A stretch of 52,534 nucleotides of DNA from Acidovorax sp. CF316 (GCF_000276605.1 NZ_AKJX01000095.1:1-52534); one strand, 5' to 3'; shown: positions 10,171 to 19,938, counted from the stretch's first letter. The notes: a model not told the origin generated them from the sequence alone. Translations and numbers: made by a program.

Positions 10171-10190
<20 letters not shown>
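9186..10190 (-). CDS. DUF58 domain protein of the MoxR/VWA set
   Basis: This 334-residue soluble protein carries the DUF58 core: REYQPHDDVRHIDWNVTAR (about residues 60-80), then a degenerate VWA-like segment beginning FLLDLSPSVNFG, where the MIDAS serines are partly changed. DUF58 proteins are regularly encoded between a MoxR ATPase and a VWA membrane protein, and are thought to be clients or adaptors of MoxR. The start overlaps the moxR stop by 20 bp, and the VWA gene follows after 20 bp, so all three are one transcription unit. No enzymatic function is known. Confidence 0.88.
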
Positions 10191-11187
<997 letters not shown>

Positions 11188-11217
11188 GGGACTCCTTGCG
11201 ATGGGTGAAAGTACGGC

Positions 11218-12153
11218 TCAGAAAGGCGACATGCCCACGGCCGAGGCCGCGTTCTCGATGGGCACGGCAAAGCCGATGCCGATGAAGGTGCGTGCCGGCG
11301 TGGGGTTGAGGATGGCGGTGACGATGCCCACCACCTCGCCGTCCATGGTGACCAGCGGGCCGCCCGAGTTGCCGGGGTTGGCCGCTGCGTCGAACTGGAT
11401 CAGGTTGCCGAGCTCGCGCTTGCCCTCGGGCGAGGTGAACTGGCGCCCCAGGCCCGAAATCACGCCCGCCGAGGCCGAGGGCCCGATGCCGAAGGGAAAT
11501 CCCACCACGGCAACCTGGTCACCCGGGCGCAGGTCGTTGGTGGAGCGCAGGGAGGCCGCCTCCAGGTCGTCGGGCACCTTGTGGGCCTGGAGCACGGCCA
11601 GGTCGTTCTCGGGCTGCACGCCGGTGATGGTGGCCGTGGTCTGCAGCCCGTCGTGGAAGGTCAGCTGGATGCGGTCGGACCCCTGCACCACGTGCAGGTT
11701 GGTGAGGATGACGCCCTTGTCGACGATCACCACGCCCGTGCCGACGCCGCGCTCGACCTCGTCCTTGCCGTTCTTGCTGCGCCCGAAGCCCACCACGCGC
11801 ACCACCGAGGGGGCGATGGTCTCCACGGCGCGGGCCGCTGCCGAGGGCAGGGTGGTGGTTTCCAGCGTGCGCAGCACCGCCTTGTCGATGTCTTCCTGGG
11901 TGAGCTTGCGGGGCACGGTGCGCTGGCTCTGCCAGACGCTGGTGAGCAGCAGGGCGGCCAGCAGCAGCACGGCCGCCCACAGGGCGTAGAGGTTGCGGCG
12001 CGACAGGGTGACCGCCTGGGGCCTGCCAGCGGGCTGGCCGGGGGCGGGCGCCGCAGCAGAAGCCGCCGGCTCGGGCACAGCGCTGCTCGGGGCCGCGGCC
12101 CCGGAAGGGCGGCGGGCGGGGCGGGAGCTGCTGTAGACAGTGGGTCTGGGCAT
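11218..12153 (-). CDS. Membrane-anchored trypsin-like serine protease (S1C, DegP-like, no PDZ)
   Basis: This 311-residue protein has a Pro/Ala-rich cytosolic N-terminus, one membrane anchor (about residues 55-75) and a periplasmic S1C protease domain. The catalytic triad is complete: His in LTNLHVV, Asp in ENDLAVL, Ser in NPGNSGGPL. The domain ends without the PDZ domain normally found in DegP, DegQ and DegS, so substrate selection must work differently. It probably takes part in envelope quality control. It is the first gene of the minus-strand run into moxR and is divergent from tatD. GGAAGG precedes the ATG. Confidence 0.88.
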   Translation of the reverse strand: MPRPTVYSSSRPARRPSGAAAPSSAVPEPAASAAAPAPGQPAGRPQAVTLSRRNLYALWAAVLLLAALLLTSVWQSQRTVPRKLTQEDIDKAVLRTLETTTLPSAAARAVETIAPSVVRVVGFGRSKNGKDEVERGVGTGVVIVDKGVILTNLHVVQGSDRIQLTFHDGLQTTATITGVQPENDLAVLQAHKVPDDLEAASLRSTNDLRPGDQVAVVGFPFGIGPSASAGVISGLGRQFTSPEGKRELGNLIQFDAAANPGNSGGPLVTMDGEVVGIVTAILNPTPARTFIGIGFAVPIENAASAVGMSPF

Positions 12154-12254
12154 CCTGTCACCTTCCGGTACACCTGGGCGCGGTGCATGGTTTCACAGTA
12201 GCACGGATCGCGCCCTTGTGCATCCCCCGGGGTTTCATGGTGCATCATGTTTCC

Positions 12255-13115
12255 ATGAGCTTCTGGATAGATACCCATTGCCACCTCGATGCCCCCGAGC
12301 TGGCGCCCGATGTGGATGCCGTGCGTGCACGGGCCCGTGCGGCGGGCGTGGCGCACTGCGTACTGCCGGCGGTGCAGCGCTCCAACTGGGACGATGTGCG
12401 CACGCTCGCGCACCAGCATGGGGACAGCTATGCCCTGGGAATCCACCCCCTGTGCACCGGCAGTGCCGCGGATGAAGACCTGGAATGGCTGGCGCAGGCG
12501 TTGGCGCAGCATCGGAACGACCCGCGCCTGGTCGCCGTGGGCGAGATCGGGCTGGATTACTTCGTGCCGGGGCTCGACCCGGACCGGCAGGAGCACTTCT
12601 ACCGCGAGCAGCTCAAGCTGGCGCGGCGTTTCGAACTGCCCGTGATCCTGCACGTGCGCCGCTCGGCCGATCGGCTGCTCAAGGGCCTGCGCGAGGTGAA
12701 GGGCCTGTCGGGCATCGCCCACGCCTTCAATGGCAGCGCGCAGCAGGCCCAGGCCTTCTTGGACCTGGGGTTCAAGCTGGGGTTTGGCGGAGCGGTCACC
12801 TATGACCGGGCCCTGCAGCTGCGCCGCCTGGCCACCGAGTTGCCGCTCGGCTGCCTGGTGATGGAGACCGATTCCCCCGACATCCCGCCGCACTGGCTCT
12901 ACACCACCGCTGCCGAGCGCGAGGCAGGCCGGCCCCAGGGGCGCAACACCCCGGGCGAGCTGCCGCGCATCGGCGAGGAGGTGGCCGAACTGCGCGGCAT
13001 GCCGGTGCAGGCGCTGGCCGAGGCCTCCACCGCCAACGCGCTGGCGGCCCTGCCGCGCCTGGCGCCCCTGCTCCAAGGCCGGCCGCAAGCGTCACCGTCT
13101 TTTACCGATTCTTGA
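12255..13115 (+). CDS. tatD: TatD-family metal-dependent hydrolase (DNase)
   Basis: This 286-residue TIM-barrel amidohydrolase shows the TatD metal ligands: DTHCHLD at the N-terminus, GEIGLDY, LHVRRS, HAFNGS and METDSPD. TatD enzymes are Mg-dependent 3'-5' exonucleases with roles in DNA repair and stress. The start at 12255 (MSFWIDTH) fits the family's usual N-terminus; in-frame ATGs at 12183 and 12237 would add residues not seen in the family, and no strong ribosome site decides between them. It is divergent from the serine protease gene. Confidence 0.9.
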   Translation: MSFWIDTHCHLDAPELAPDVDAVRARARAAGVAHCVLPAVQRSNWDDVRTLAHQHGDSYALGIHPLCTGSAADEDLEWLAQALAQHRNDPRLVAVGEIGLDYFVPGLDPDRQEHFYREQLKLARRFELPVILHVRRSADRLLKGLREVKGLSGIAHAFNGSAQQAQAFLDLGFKLGFGGAVTYDRALQLRRLATELPLGCLVMETDSPDIPPHWLYTTAAEREAGRPQGRNTPGELPRIGEEVAELRGMPVQALAEASTANALAALPRLAPLLQGRPQASPSFTDS

Positions 13116-13142
13116 CAGTCGGTTGGGGTTTTTAGCTATATA
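13112..13142 (+). promoter_or_regulatory. Candidate sigma70 promoter before the DNA glycosylase gene
   Basis: A perfect TTGACA (13112-13117) overlaps the tatD stop codon. About 18-19 bp later comes an AT-rich CTATATA (13136-13142) that could serve as -10 element. The spacing is slightly long. The downstream ATG is at 13187. A weak stem (ACCGA 13104-13108 with TCGGT 13119-13123) followed by TTTTT at 13129 overlaps the same region and might instead terminate tatD. Confidence 0.4.
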
Positions 13143-13186
13143 TTTGATAGTGATCGGATGCCTGTGCATCCGGCCTTCCACGCCGC

Positions 13187-13735
13187 ATGCCTTCCACCTC
13201 CACCACGTTGCCGCCCAACGATGCCGCCCCCCGCCTGGCCGGACTGCCCGCCGTGGTATCCGCCAGCACCGTCGTGCTGGTGCTGGGCAGCTTCCCCGGC
13301 GCGGCCTCGCTGCGTGCGCAGCAGTACTATGGGCACCCGCAGAACCACTTCTGGCGCATCCTGCAGGCCCTCTGGCCGCAGCACCCCCTGCCGGGGCCTG
13401 CTGGGCCTGCCAGCTATGCCGAGCGCTGCGAATGGCTGCTGGCGCGGGGCCTGGGTTTGTGGGACGTGTATGCCAGCTGCGAGCGCGAGGGCAGCCTGGA
13501 CGCCGACATCCGCCATGCCGTGGTGAACGATTTTGCTGCGCTGCGCGATGTGGCGCCGCGCCTGGCCGCCATCGCCCACAATGGGGGCGAAAGCTACAAG
13601 CACGCAGCGCGCACCGCGGCCCTGGGCGTGCCGGTGCACAAACTGCCCTCCACCAGCCCGGCCAACGCCTCCTGGAGCTTTGAGCGCAAACTGAACGCGT
13701 GGGCCGAACTGATGGCCCGCTACCGACTGACCTGA
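13187..13735 (+). CDS. Family-6 uracil-DNA-glycosylase-fold enzyme, probable DNA-deoxyinosine (hypoxanthine) glycosylase
   Basis: This 182-residue protein has the UDG-superfamily motifs in family-6 form: GSFPGAASLRAQQYYGHPQN at about residues 34-53, followed by FW, and the C-terminal loop LPSTSPAN. Family-6 members (HDG) remove hypoxanthine formed by adenine deamination from DNA, and the GSFPG plus STSPAN pair is typical of them. It was probably transcribed from its own promoter near 13112. The next gene begins at the base after its stop codon (TGA then ATG), so the two are translationally linked although the products look unrelated. Confidence 0.85.
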   Translation: MPSTSTTLPPNDAAPRLAGLPAVVSASTVVLVLGSFPGAASLRAQQYYGHPQNHFWRILQALWPQHPLPGPAGPASYAERCEWLLARGLGLWDVYASCEREGSLDADIRHAVVNDFAALRDVAPRLAAIAHNGGESYKHAARTAALGVPVHKLPSTSPANASWSFERKLNAWAELMARYRLT

Positions 13736-14497
13736 ATGACCCGCAAGAAGACCAGCACCGCCGAACTGCCCGAAGTCAGCGTCTCCGACGATGGCGAAGT
13801 GCGCCACCTGCACCTGGGCACGCCCTGGATCCAGGGCTCCATGCGCGTGGACGAACCGTTCGCGCTGGAGCTCGAATACGTGCAGCGCATGATGGCCTGG
13901 CTGCTCTTCGTCGAGCCCGCCTCGGTGAGCAAGCGCCACGCCATGCAGTTGGGCCTGGGGGCGGGCGCCATCACCAAGTTCTGCCACAAGAAGCTGCGCC
14001 TGTGCGCCACGGCCATCGAGCTCAACCCGCAGGTGGTGGCCGTGTGCCGCCAGTGGTTCAAGCTGCCGCCCGACGGCCCCAAGCTGCGCGTGGTGCTGGC
14101 CGATGCGGCCAGGGAGATCCAGAACCCCATGTGGCTGGGCACCGTCGATGCGCTCGCCGTGGACCTGTACGACCACGACGCGGCCGCGCCCGTGCTCGAC
14201 AGCCCCGACTTCTACGCCGACTGCCGGGCCCTGCTGTCCGAGGATGGCAGCATGACCGTGAACCTGTTCGGCCGCTCCTCCAGCTACGAGAAGAGCCTCC
14301 AAAGCATGGCCAGCGCCTTTGGCGAGGACGCGCTGTGGGCCTTCAAGCCCACGCGCGAAGGCAATACCGTGGTGCTGGCCCAGCGCACGCCCACCCGCCC
14401 CAAGCGCGCCGAACTGGCCGCCCGGGCCGAGGCCATCCAGGCCCGCTGGGACCTGCCCACGGCGAAGTGGATGCGCGTTTTCAAGCCGGTGGCCTGA
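13736..14497 (+). CDS. Spermidine-synthase-like (SpeE fold) protein, function uncertain
   Basis: This 253-residue Rossmann-fold protein resembles the polyamine synthase / methyltransferase family. The glycine-rich nucleotide loop is QLGLGAGAITKF (about 77-88), followed by an acidic strand end in AIELNPQVV and an LADAAREI segment. The catalytic Asp region reads AVDLYDHDAAAP rather than the canonical D-[SA]-[SF]-D-P of true SpeE, so aminopropyl transfer is doubtful. Many such 'spermidine synthase' proteins in Burkholderiales are uncharacterised. It starts directly at the stop of the DNA glycosylase gene. Confidence 0.72.
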   Translation: MTRKKTSTAELPEVSVSDDGEVRHLHLGTPWIQGSMRVDEPFALELEYVQRMMAWLLFVEPASVSKRHAMQLGLGAGAITKFCHKKLRLCATAIELNPQVVAVCRQWFKLPPDGPKLRVVLADAAREIQNPMWLGTVDALAVDLYDHDAAAPVLDSPDFYADCRALLSEDGSMTVNLFGRSSSYEKSLQSMASAFGEDALWAFKPTREGNTVVLAQRTPTRPKRAELAARAEAIQARWDLPTAKWMRVFKPVA

Positions 14498-14557
14498 ACA
14501 TGCGGGTCCCCATTTATTCGTCCTGCCCCGTCCATCCCCTCTGAGAGGCCCGCAGAC

Positions 14558-16366
14558 ATGAGCACCACCCTCACCCCTCCCGTCCCCGCTGCCAAGGCGG
14601 CCATCAAACCGGTCAACCACATCGGGCCCGTGGACTGGCGCCGCATGGTCGAGTGGCTGAGCGCCGACGGCGTGATCTCCCTGGAGGAGGCGCAGCGCAC
14701 CATTGCCCGCTGCTCTCAGGCCGAAAGCTCGCAGCCGGCCCTGGTCCGCCTGGCCGCGGTGGCCATGACGCGCGCCTCCGATGGCAAGCCACTGGACATC
14801 GAGCTGCTCACCGAGTACCTGGCGCAGCGCTCCGGCCTGCCGTACATGCGCATCGACCCGCTCAGGGTCGACGTGGGCCGCGTGGCCGACACCATGAGCG
14901 CCACCTATGCCGAGCGCCACAAGGTGCTGCCCGTGCAGGTGACGGCCAAGGAGGTGGTGGTGGCCACGGCCGAGCCCTTCGTCGACGACTGGGTGGCCGA
15001 GGTCGAGCGCCAGGCGCGCCGCACGGTGCGCCGCGTGGTGGCCAACCCGCAGGACATCCACCGTTTCACGGCCGAGTTCTTCGCCCTCGCCAAATCCGTG
15101 CGCGCGGCGCAGAAGGCCGGGGGCGCATCGGGCGGCAGCAGCTTCGAACAACTGGTCGAGCTCGGGCGCAGCAACAAGCAGCTCGACGCCAACGACCAGG
15201 GTGTGGTCAAGGTGGTGGACTGGCTCTGGCAATACGCCTTCGACCAGCGTGCGAGCGACATCCACCTGGAGCCGCGGCGCGAGCAGGGCGTGATCCGCTT
15301 TCGCATCGACGGCGTGCTGCACCCGGTCTACCAGATGCCCATGGGCGTGCACAACGCGATGATCTCGCGCATCAAGCTGCTCGGGCGCATCGACGTGGTG
15401 GAAAAGCGCCGCCCGCAGGACGGCCGCATCAAGACCCGCAACCAGCGCGGCGACGAGGTCGAAATGCGCCTGTCCACGCTGCCCACCGCATTCGGCGAGA
15501 AGATGGTGATGCGCATCTTCGATCCTGACAACACCGTCAAGGACCTCGATGCGCTGGGCTTTGCGCAGCACGACGCGACGCGCTGGGAGACACTGGTCAA
15601 GCGCCCGCACGGCATCATCCTGGTGACCGGGCCCACGGGCTCGGGCAAGACCACCACGCTGTATTCCACGCTCAAGCGTGTGGCCACCGAAGAGGTCAAC
15701 GTGAGCACGGTGGAGGACCCGATCGAAATGATCGAGCCGAGCTTCAACCAGACGCAAGTGCAGCCGCAGCTCGACTTCAACTTCGCCGAGGGCCTGCGCG
15801 CGCTGATGCGCCAGGACCCGGACATCATCATGGTCGGCGAAATCCGCGACCTGGAGACGGCCGAGATGGCCATCCAGGCGGCGCTCACGGGCCACCTGGT
15901 GTTCTCCACGCTGCACACCAACGACGCGCCCTCGGCCATCACCCGCATGATGGAGCTCGGGGTGCCGTCCTACCTCATCAACGCCACGCTGCTGGGCGTG
16001 CTCGCGCAGCGCCTGGTGCGCACCTTTTGCAAGCAGTGCAAGCAAAAGGACGAGTCGGCCGACCGCGAGGCGCTCAGCGCCTTCATCAAGCCCTGGAAGC
16101 TCAGTGGCGCCTACCAGCCCTACAAGGCCGTGGGCTGCGTGGACTGCCGCATGACCGGTTTCCAGGGCCGCATGGGGCTCTATGAACTGCTCACCGTGAG
16201 CGAGGCACTCAAGGACAAGATCACCACCGCGCCATCGATGGAGGCGCTGCGCCGGCAGGCCATCGCCGACGGCATGCGGCCCCTGCGCCTGGCCGGTGCG
16301 CTGCGCGTGGCCGAGGGCGTCACCACCCTCGAAGAGGTGATGTCCGCAACGCCGCCCATGGACTGA
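14558..16366 (+). CDS. PilB/GspE-type secretion/pilus assembly ATPase, isolated
   Basis: This 602-residue hexameric traffic ATPase has an N-terminal MshEN/T2SSE-N domain (about 60-190) and the C-terminal AAA-type domain. Walker A is GPTGSGKTTT (about 357), the Asp box is VSTVEDPIEM, Walker B is IIMVGEIRDLETAEM and the His box is STLHTND. The zinc-binding cysteines of PilB/GspE (CKQC and CVDC) are present. These ATPases power pilus extension or type II secretion in the cytosol. No pilin, secretin or inner-membrane platform gene lies within the window, so this copy is an orphan by location and its system cannot be assigned. Confidence 0.9.
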   Translation: MSTTLTPPVPAAKAAIKPVNHIGPVDWRRMVEWLSADGVISLEEAQRTIARCSQAESSQPALVRLAAVAMTRASDGKPLDIELLTEYLAQRSGLPYMRIDPLRVDVGRVADTMSATYAERHKVLPVQVTAKEVVVATAEPFVDDWVAEVERQARRTVRRVVANPQDIHRFTAEFFALAKSVRAAQKAGGASGGSSFEQLVELGRSNKQLDANDQGVVKVVDWLWQYAFDQRASDIHLEPRREQGVIRFRIDGVLHPVYQMPMGVHNAMISRIKLLGRIDVVEKRRPQDGRIKTRNQRGDEVEMRLSTLPTAFGEKMVMRIFDPDNTVKDLDALGFAQHDATRWETLVKRPHGIILVTGPTGSGKTTTLYSTLKRVATEEVNVSTVEDPIEMIEPSFNQTQVQPQLDFNFAEGLRALMRQDPDIIMVGEIRDLETAEMAIQAALTGHLVFSTLHTNDAPSAITRMMELGVPSYLINATLLGVLAQRLVRTFCKQCKQKDESADREALSAFIKPWKLSGAYQPYKAVGCVDCRMTGFQGRMGLYELLTVSEALKDKITTAPSMEALRRQAIADGMRPLRLAGALRVAEGVTTLEEVMSATPPMD

Positions 16367-16484
16367 TTTGCATGCTGCGTACATAGGGAAAACGCGCAGT
16401 CCCGAGTGTTACCGGGTGTAGGTGGAATCCACATCCGGCGAGCCTCCTGTTGCCAGCACAATCGCACGGTTGTGAAATCCGCAT

Positions 16485-16489
16485 AGGAG
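16485..16489 (+). promoter_or_regulatory. Ribosome binding site deciding the GTG start of tctB
   Basis: AGGAG lies 7 nt before GTG 16497. No ATG is available near the start of the conserved N-terminus, so this site fixes the GTG start. Confidence 0.8.
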
Positions 16490-16496
16490 ACAAATC

Positions 16497-16985
16497 GTGC
16501 AAATCAAAAGTCAGAAAGACTTTTTTTCCGGCCTCATGTTCATGGGTATCGGGGTCGCGTTTGCGTGGGGAGCCACCACGTACAACGTCGGCAACGGCGC
16601 CCGCATGGGCCCCGGCTACTTCCCCCTGCTGCTCGGCATCCTGCTGGCCATCATCGGTTCCGTGATCACCTTCAAGGCCACCACGGTCGAGACGGTGGAC
16701 GGTGACAAGATCGGCAAGTGGGCCTGGAAGCCGCTGTTCTTCATCCTGGCTGCCAACTTCACCTTCGGCATCCTGCTGGGCGGCCTGCCCAGCCTGGGGA
16801 TCCCGGCGATGGGCCTGATCGTCGGCATCTATGCGCTGACCTTCATCTCCAGCCTGGCCGGCAACGAGTTCAAGGCGCGCGACGTGTTCGTGCTCGCCAC
16901 CGTGCTGGCCGTGGGCAGCTACGTGGCATTCGTCTGGGCGCTGAAGCTTCAGTTCCCGGTGTGGCCCAGTTTCATTTCCGGTTAA
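16497..16985 (+). CDS. tctB: Tripartite tricarboxylate transporter small membrane subunit TctB
   Basis: This 162-residue protein has four predicted transmembrane helices (about 8-28, 42-60, 78-110 and 120-150) and the TctB-typical N-terminus KDFFSGLMFMGIGVAF and GPGYFP motif. With TctA it forms the membrane part of a secondary, periplasmic-binding-protein-dependent carboxylate importer. It starts at a GTG supported by AGGAG. TctA follows after 18 bp. No tctC gene is adjacent; in Comamonadaceae many TctC (Bug) proteins are encoded elsewhere, so the substrate cannot be deduced here. The 130-bp leader contains GTGG/CCAC and CCGG/CCGG inverted repeats (16412-16438) that might fold. Confidence 0.9.
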   Translation: MQIKSQKDFFSGLMFMGIGVAFAWGATTYNVGNGARMGPGYFPLLLGILLAIIGSVITFKATTVETVDGDKIGKWAWKPLFFILAANFTFGILLGGLPSLGIPAMGLIVGIYALTFISSLAGNEFKARDVFVLATVLAVGSYVAFVWALKLQFPVWPSFISG

Positions 16986-17003
16986 GCCAGGAGCATCCAC
17001 ACC

Positions 17004-18515
17004 ATGGAATTGATCAACAACCTGTCGCTGGGCTTCGGCGTAGCGTTCACGTTCCAGAACCTCATCTATTGCTTCATCGGCTGCCTGTTGGGCACGCTGA
17101 TCGGCGTGCTGCCTGGCATCGGCCCTGTGGCCACCATCGCCATGCTGCTGCCCGCCACTTATGCACTGCCTCCCGTGGCAGCGCTGATCATGCTGGCCGG
17201 TATCTACTACGGTGCGCAGTACGGTGGTTCCACCACCGCCATCCTGGTCAACCTGCCCGGTGAATCGTCCTCGGTGGTGACCGTGATCGATGGCTACCAG
17301 ATGGCGCGCAAGGGTCGAGCGGGGCCGGCGCTGGCGGCGGCCGGGCTGGGTTCGTTCTTTGCCGGCTGCGTGGGTACGCTGATCCTGGCGGCCTTCGCGC
17401 CTCCGCTGACCGAAGTGGCCTTCAAGTTCGGTCCTGCCGAATACTTCTCGCTGATGGTGCTGGGCCTGATCGGTGCCGTGGTGCTGGCCTCGGGTTCGCT
17501 GCTCAAGGCCGTGGCCATGATCGTGCTGGGCCTGCTGATGGGCCTGGTGGGTACCGACGTGAACTCGGGCGTCGCCCGCTTCAGCTTCGACATCCCGGAA
17601 CTGACCGACGGCATCGGCTTCGTGACCATCGCCATGGGCGTGTTCGGCTACGGTGAAATCATTGCCAACCTGGCGCGCCCCGATGACGACCGTGAGGTGT
17701 TCACCGCCAAGGTCGAGGGCCTGTTCCCCACCAAGGAAGACTTCAAGCGCATGATCCCCGCCGTGCTGCGTGGTACGTTCCTGGGTGCTGCCCTCGGTAT
17801 CCTGCCTGGCGGTGGCGCCCTGCTGGCTGCCTTCGCCGCCTACACGATCGAGAAGAAGACCAAGCTCAAGCCCGGCGAAGTACCGTTCGGCCAAGGCAAC
17901 ATCCGCGGTGTGGCAGCTCCTGAGTCGGCCAACAATGCCGGTTCGCAGACTTCCTTCATCCCGCTGCTGACGCTGGGTATCCCTCCCAACGCCGTGATGG
18001 CGCTGATGGTCGGTGCCATGACCATCCACAACATCCAGCCTGGTCCCCAGGTGATGACCAGCAACCCCGAGCTGTTCTGGGGCCTGATCGCCTCGATGTG
18101 GATCGGCAATGCGATGCTGGTGATCCTGAACCTGCCGCTGATCGGCATCTGGATCAAGCTGCTCACGGTGCCCTACCGCTGGCTGTACCCTTCCATCGTG
18201 CTGTTCTGCGCGGTCGGTGTGTACTCGACCAATAACAACACCTTCGACATCTGGATGGTCGGCATCTTCGGCCTGGTGGGCTACATCTTCCACAAGCTGG
18301 GCACGGAACCCGCACCGCTGCTGCTGGGCTTCATCCTGGGCCCGATGATGGAAGAGAACCTGCGCCGTGCCCTGCTGCTGTCGCGCGGCGACTGGAGCGT
18401 GTTCGTCACGCGTCCGCTGTCGGCCGGCCTGCTGGCGGCTGCCGCCCTGCTGCTGGTGATCGTGCTGCTGCCTGCCGTGAAGAACAAGCGCGAAGAGGCC
18501 TTCGTCGAGGAGTGA
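17004..18515 (+). CDS. tctA: Tripartite tricarboxylate transporter large membrane subunit TctA
   Basis: This 503-residue, roughly twelve-helix permease (DUF112 family) has the two inverted signature repeats GVLPGIGPVATIAMLLP (about 34-50) and LGILPGGGALLAAF (about 264-277). It moves tricarboxylates or other carboxylates delivered by a TctC protein, driven by an ion gradient. It is co-transcribed with tctB and closed by a strong terminator at 18545. The codon choice is visibly different from its neighbours, with many GGT, CGT and CCT codons, a pattern usual for highly expressed genes. The length is normal for the family. Confidence 0.95.
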   Translation: MELINNLSLGFGVAFTFQNLIYCFIGCLLGTLIGVLPGIGPVATIAMLLPATYALPPVAALIMLAGIYYGAQYGGSTTAILVNLPGESSSVVTVIDGYQMARKGRAGPALAAAGLGSFFAGCVGTLILAAFAPPLTEVAFKFGPAEYFSLMVLGLIGAVVLASGSLLKAVAMIVLGLLMGLVGTDVNSGVARFSFDIPELTDGIGFVTIAMGVFGYGEIIANLARPDDDREVFTAKVEGLFPTKEDFKRMIPAVLRGTFLGAALGILPGGGALLAAFAAYTIEKKTKLKPGEVPFGQGNIRGVAAPESANNAGSQTSFIPLLTLGIPPNAVMALMVGAMTIHNIQPGPQVMTSNPELFWGLIASMWIGNAMLVILNLPLIGIWIKLLTVPYRWLYPSIVLFCAVGVYSTNNNTFDIWMVGIFGLVGYIFHKLGTEPAPLLLGFILGPMMEENLRRALLLSRGDWSVFVTRPLSAGLLAAAALLLVIVLLPAVKNKREEAFVEE

Positions 18516-18544
18516 TGTCCCCGGCCTGCTTCGACAGCCAACGC

Positions 18545-18573
18545 AACGGCGCCTTCGGGCGCCGTTGTTTTTT
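18545..18573 (+). terminator. Intrinsic terminator of tctBA
   Basis: Perfect 9-bp stem AACGGCGCC / GGCGCCGTT closed by a TTCG tetraloop (18554-18557), then G and TTTTTT at 18568-18573. It lies 30 bp after the tctA stop. Confidence 0.92.
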
Positions 18574-18642
18574 GGCGAGTCCACCCCATGGGGTCCGGGG
18601 CACCCCGTGGACAATGGCGTGAACACCTTCCCAGAGCCCTGC

Positions 18643-19938
18643 ATGCCTGCCCCTACCAGCCTCCAGCAGCACCCGCACCGGGCTCTGCTGCACAACGAGA
18701 TCCATGCCCGCCCGCCCGAGGCCATGGCGGCGCCGCTGGCGATTGCCCACATCGTGATGCTGGCCGACGCTGCCGGGCGCGAAGCCAGCCGGGCCCATGT
18801 GGCCGCGCTGCTGCGCAACCACCATCTGGCCCTGCCCGATGCGCACACCACCCACCTGCGCATGGACCTGGGTGCGTTTCGCATGCGCTGGGAAATGCAC
18901 ACGGAGTTCGTCACCTGGACCTTCATGGTGCCGGCGCAGGTGGACGCCTTCGGCGACCGCGACCCCGTGGGCGCCACCGAGGCCGTGCCCCACGAATGGC
19001 TGGCGGCCCTGCCCGGCCACTGCCTGTGCAGCCTGAACCTGTGGGTGCTGCCCACGCACACCTTCGGCTCGGGCTCGCTGGTCAAGCATGTGCTGCACGA
19101 GGACACGCTGGTCGCCTCCACCGTGGCCGATGGCCATGGCGAGGTGTACACCGACTTTGCGATCCACGCGGACGGCTTCTCGCGCATGGTGCTGCTGGCC
19201 GGCGGCATGACGCCGCGCCGCCTGGGCCGGCTGGTGCAGCGCCTGCTGGAGATCGAGACCTACCGCATGGCCGCGCTGCTGGGCCTGCCCGCTGCACGCG
19301 AGGCCGCCAGCGTGCTGGCCTTTGCCGAGCGCGAGCTGGCCGAGCTGGCCGATGCCATCCGCACCGCCAACCGCGATGCCGAGCCCGCGCTGCTCGATCG
19401 CCTGACGCGGCTGGCCGGCCAGGTGGAGAGCCAGTACGCGGCCACGCATTCGCGGTTTTCGGCCAGCAGCGCCTACTTCGAGTTGCTGGACAAGCGCATC
19501 CAGGACGTGGCCGAGTCGCGCCTGGCGGGCATGCAGACCATCCGCGAGTTCATGGACCGGCGCCTGACCCCCGCCCGCAGCACCTGCGAGTGGGCCGCCC
19601 GCCGCCAGGACGCGCTGTCGCAGCGCGTCTCGCGCATGAGCAACCTGCTGCGCACGCGCGTGGAGATCGAGCAGCAGCAAAGCAGCCAGGCCCTGCTGGC
19701 CACCATGAACCACCGCCAGGACCTGCAGCTCAAGATGCAGTCCACCGTGGAAGGCCTGTCGGTGGCGGCCATCACCTACTACATCGTGGGCTTGGTGAGC
19801 TATCTGGCCAAGGGCGCGCAGAAGATCGGCTGGCCGCTGTCGGCCGAGACCACGGCGGCCCTGGCGATCCCGCTGGTGGCCGTGGGCGTGTGGTGGTCGC
19901 TGCGCCGGCTGCACCACACCATCTTTCGCAAGCACTGA
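18643..19938 (+). CDS. DUF3422 family membrane-anchored protein
   Basis: This 431-residue protein matches DUF3422: an N-terminal HNEIHARPPEAM motif, LRMDLGAFRMRWEMHTEFVT (about 67-86) and a C-terminal pair of transmembrane helices (about 370-392 and 398-418) ending in a basic tail. The region between (about 230-365) is helical and Arg/Glu/Gln-rich, probably coiled coil. The topology suggests a cytosolic body with a hairpin membrane anchor. No function is established for the family. ATG 18643 is chosen; an in-frame GTG at 18619 is possible. It follows the tctBA terminator, so it is a separate transcription unit. Confidence 0.85.
   Translation: MPAPTSLQQHPHRALLHNEIHARPPEAMAAPLAIAHIVMLADAAGREASRAHVAALLRNHHLALPDAHTTHLRMDLGAFRMRWEMHTEFVTWTFMVPAQVDAFGDRDPVGATEAVPHEWLAALPGHCLCSLNLWVLPTHTFGSGSLVKHVLHEDTLVASTVADGHGEVYTDFAIHADGFSRMVLLAGGMTPRRLGRLVQRLLEIETYRMAALLGLPAAREAASVLAFAERELAELADAIRTANRDAEPALLDRLTRLAGQVESQYAATHSRFSASSAYFELLDKRIQDVAESRLAGMQTIREFMDRRLTPARSTCEWAARRQDALSQRVSRMSNLLRTRVEIEQQQSSQALLATMNHRQDLQLKMQSTVEGLSVAAITYYIVGLVSYLAKGAQKIGWPLSAETTAALAIPLVAVGVWWSLRRLHHTIFRKH

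Noticed and set aside
13136-16384. Long minus-strand open frame opposite the glycosylase, spermidine-synthase-like and ATPase genes
   Set aside because: No recognisable motif, low-complexity His/Gly/Gln content, and three well-supported genes occupy the other strand.
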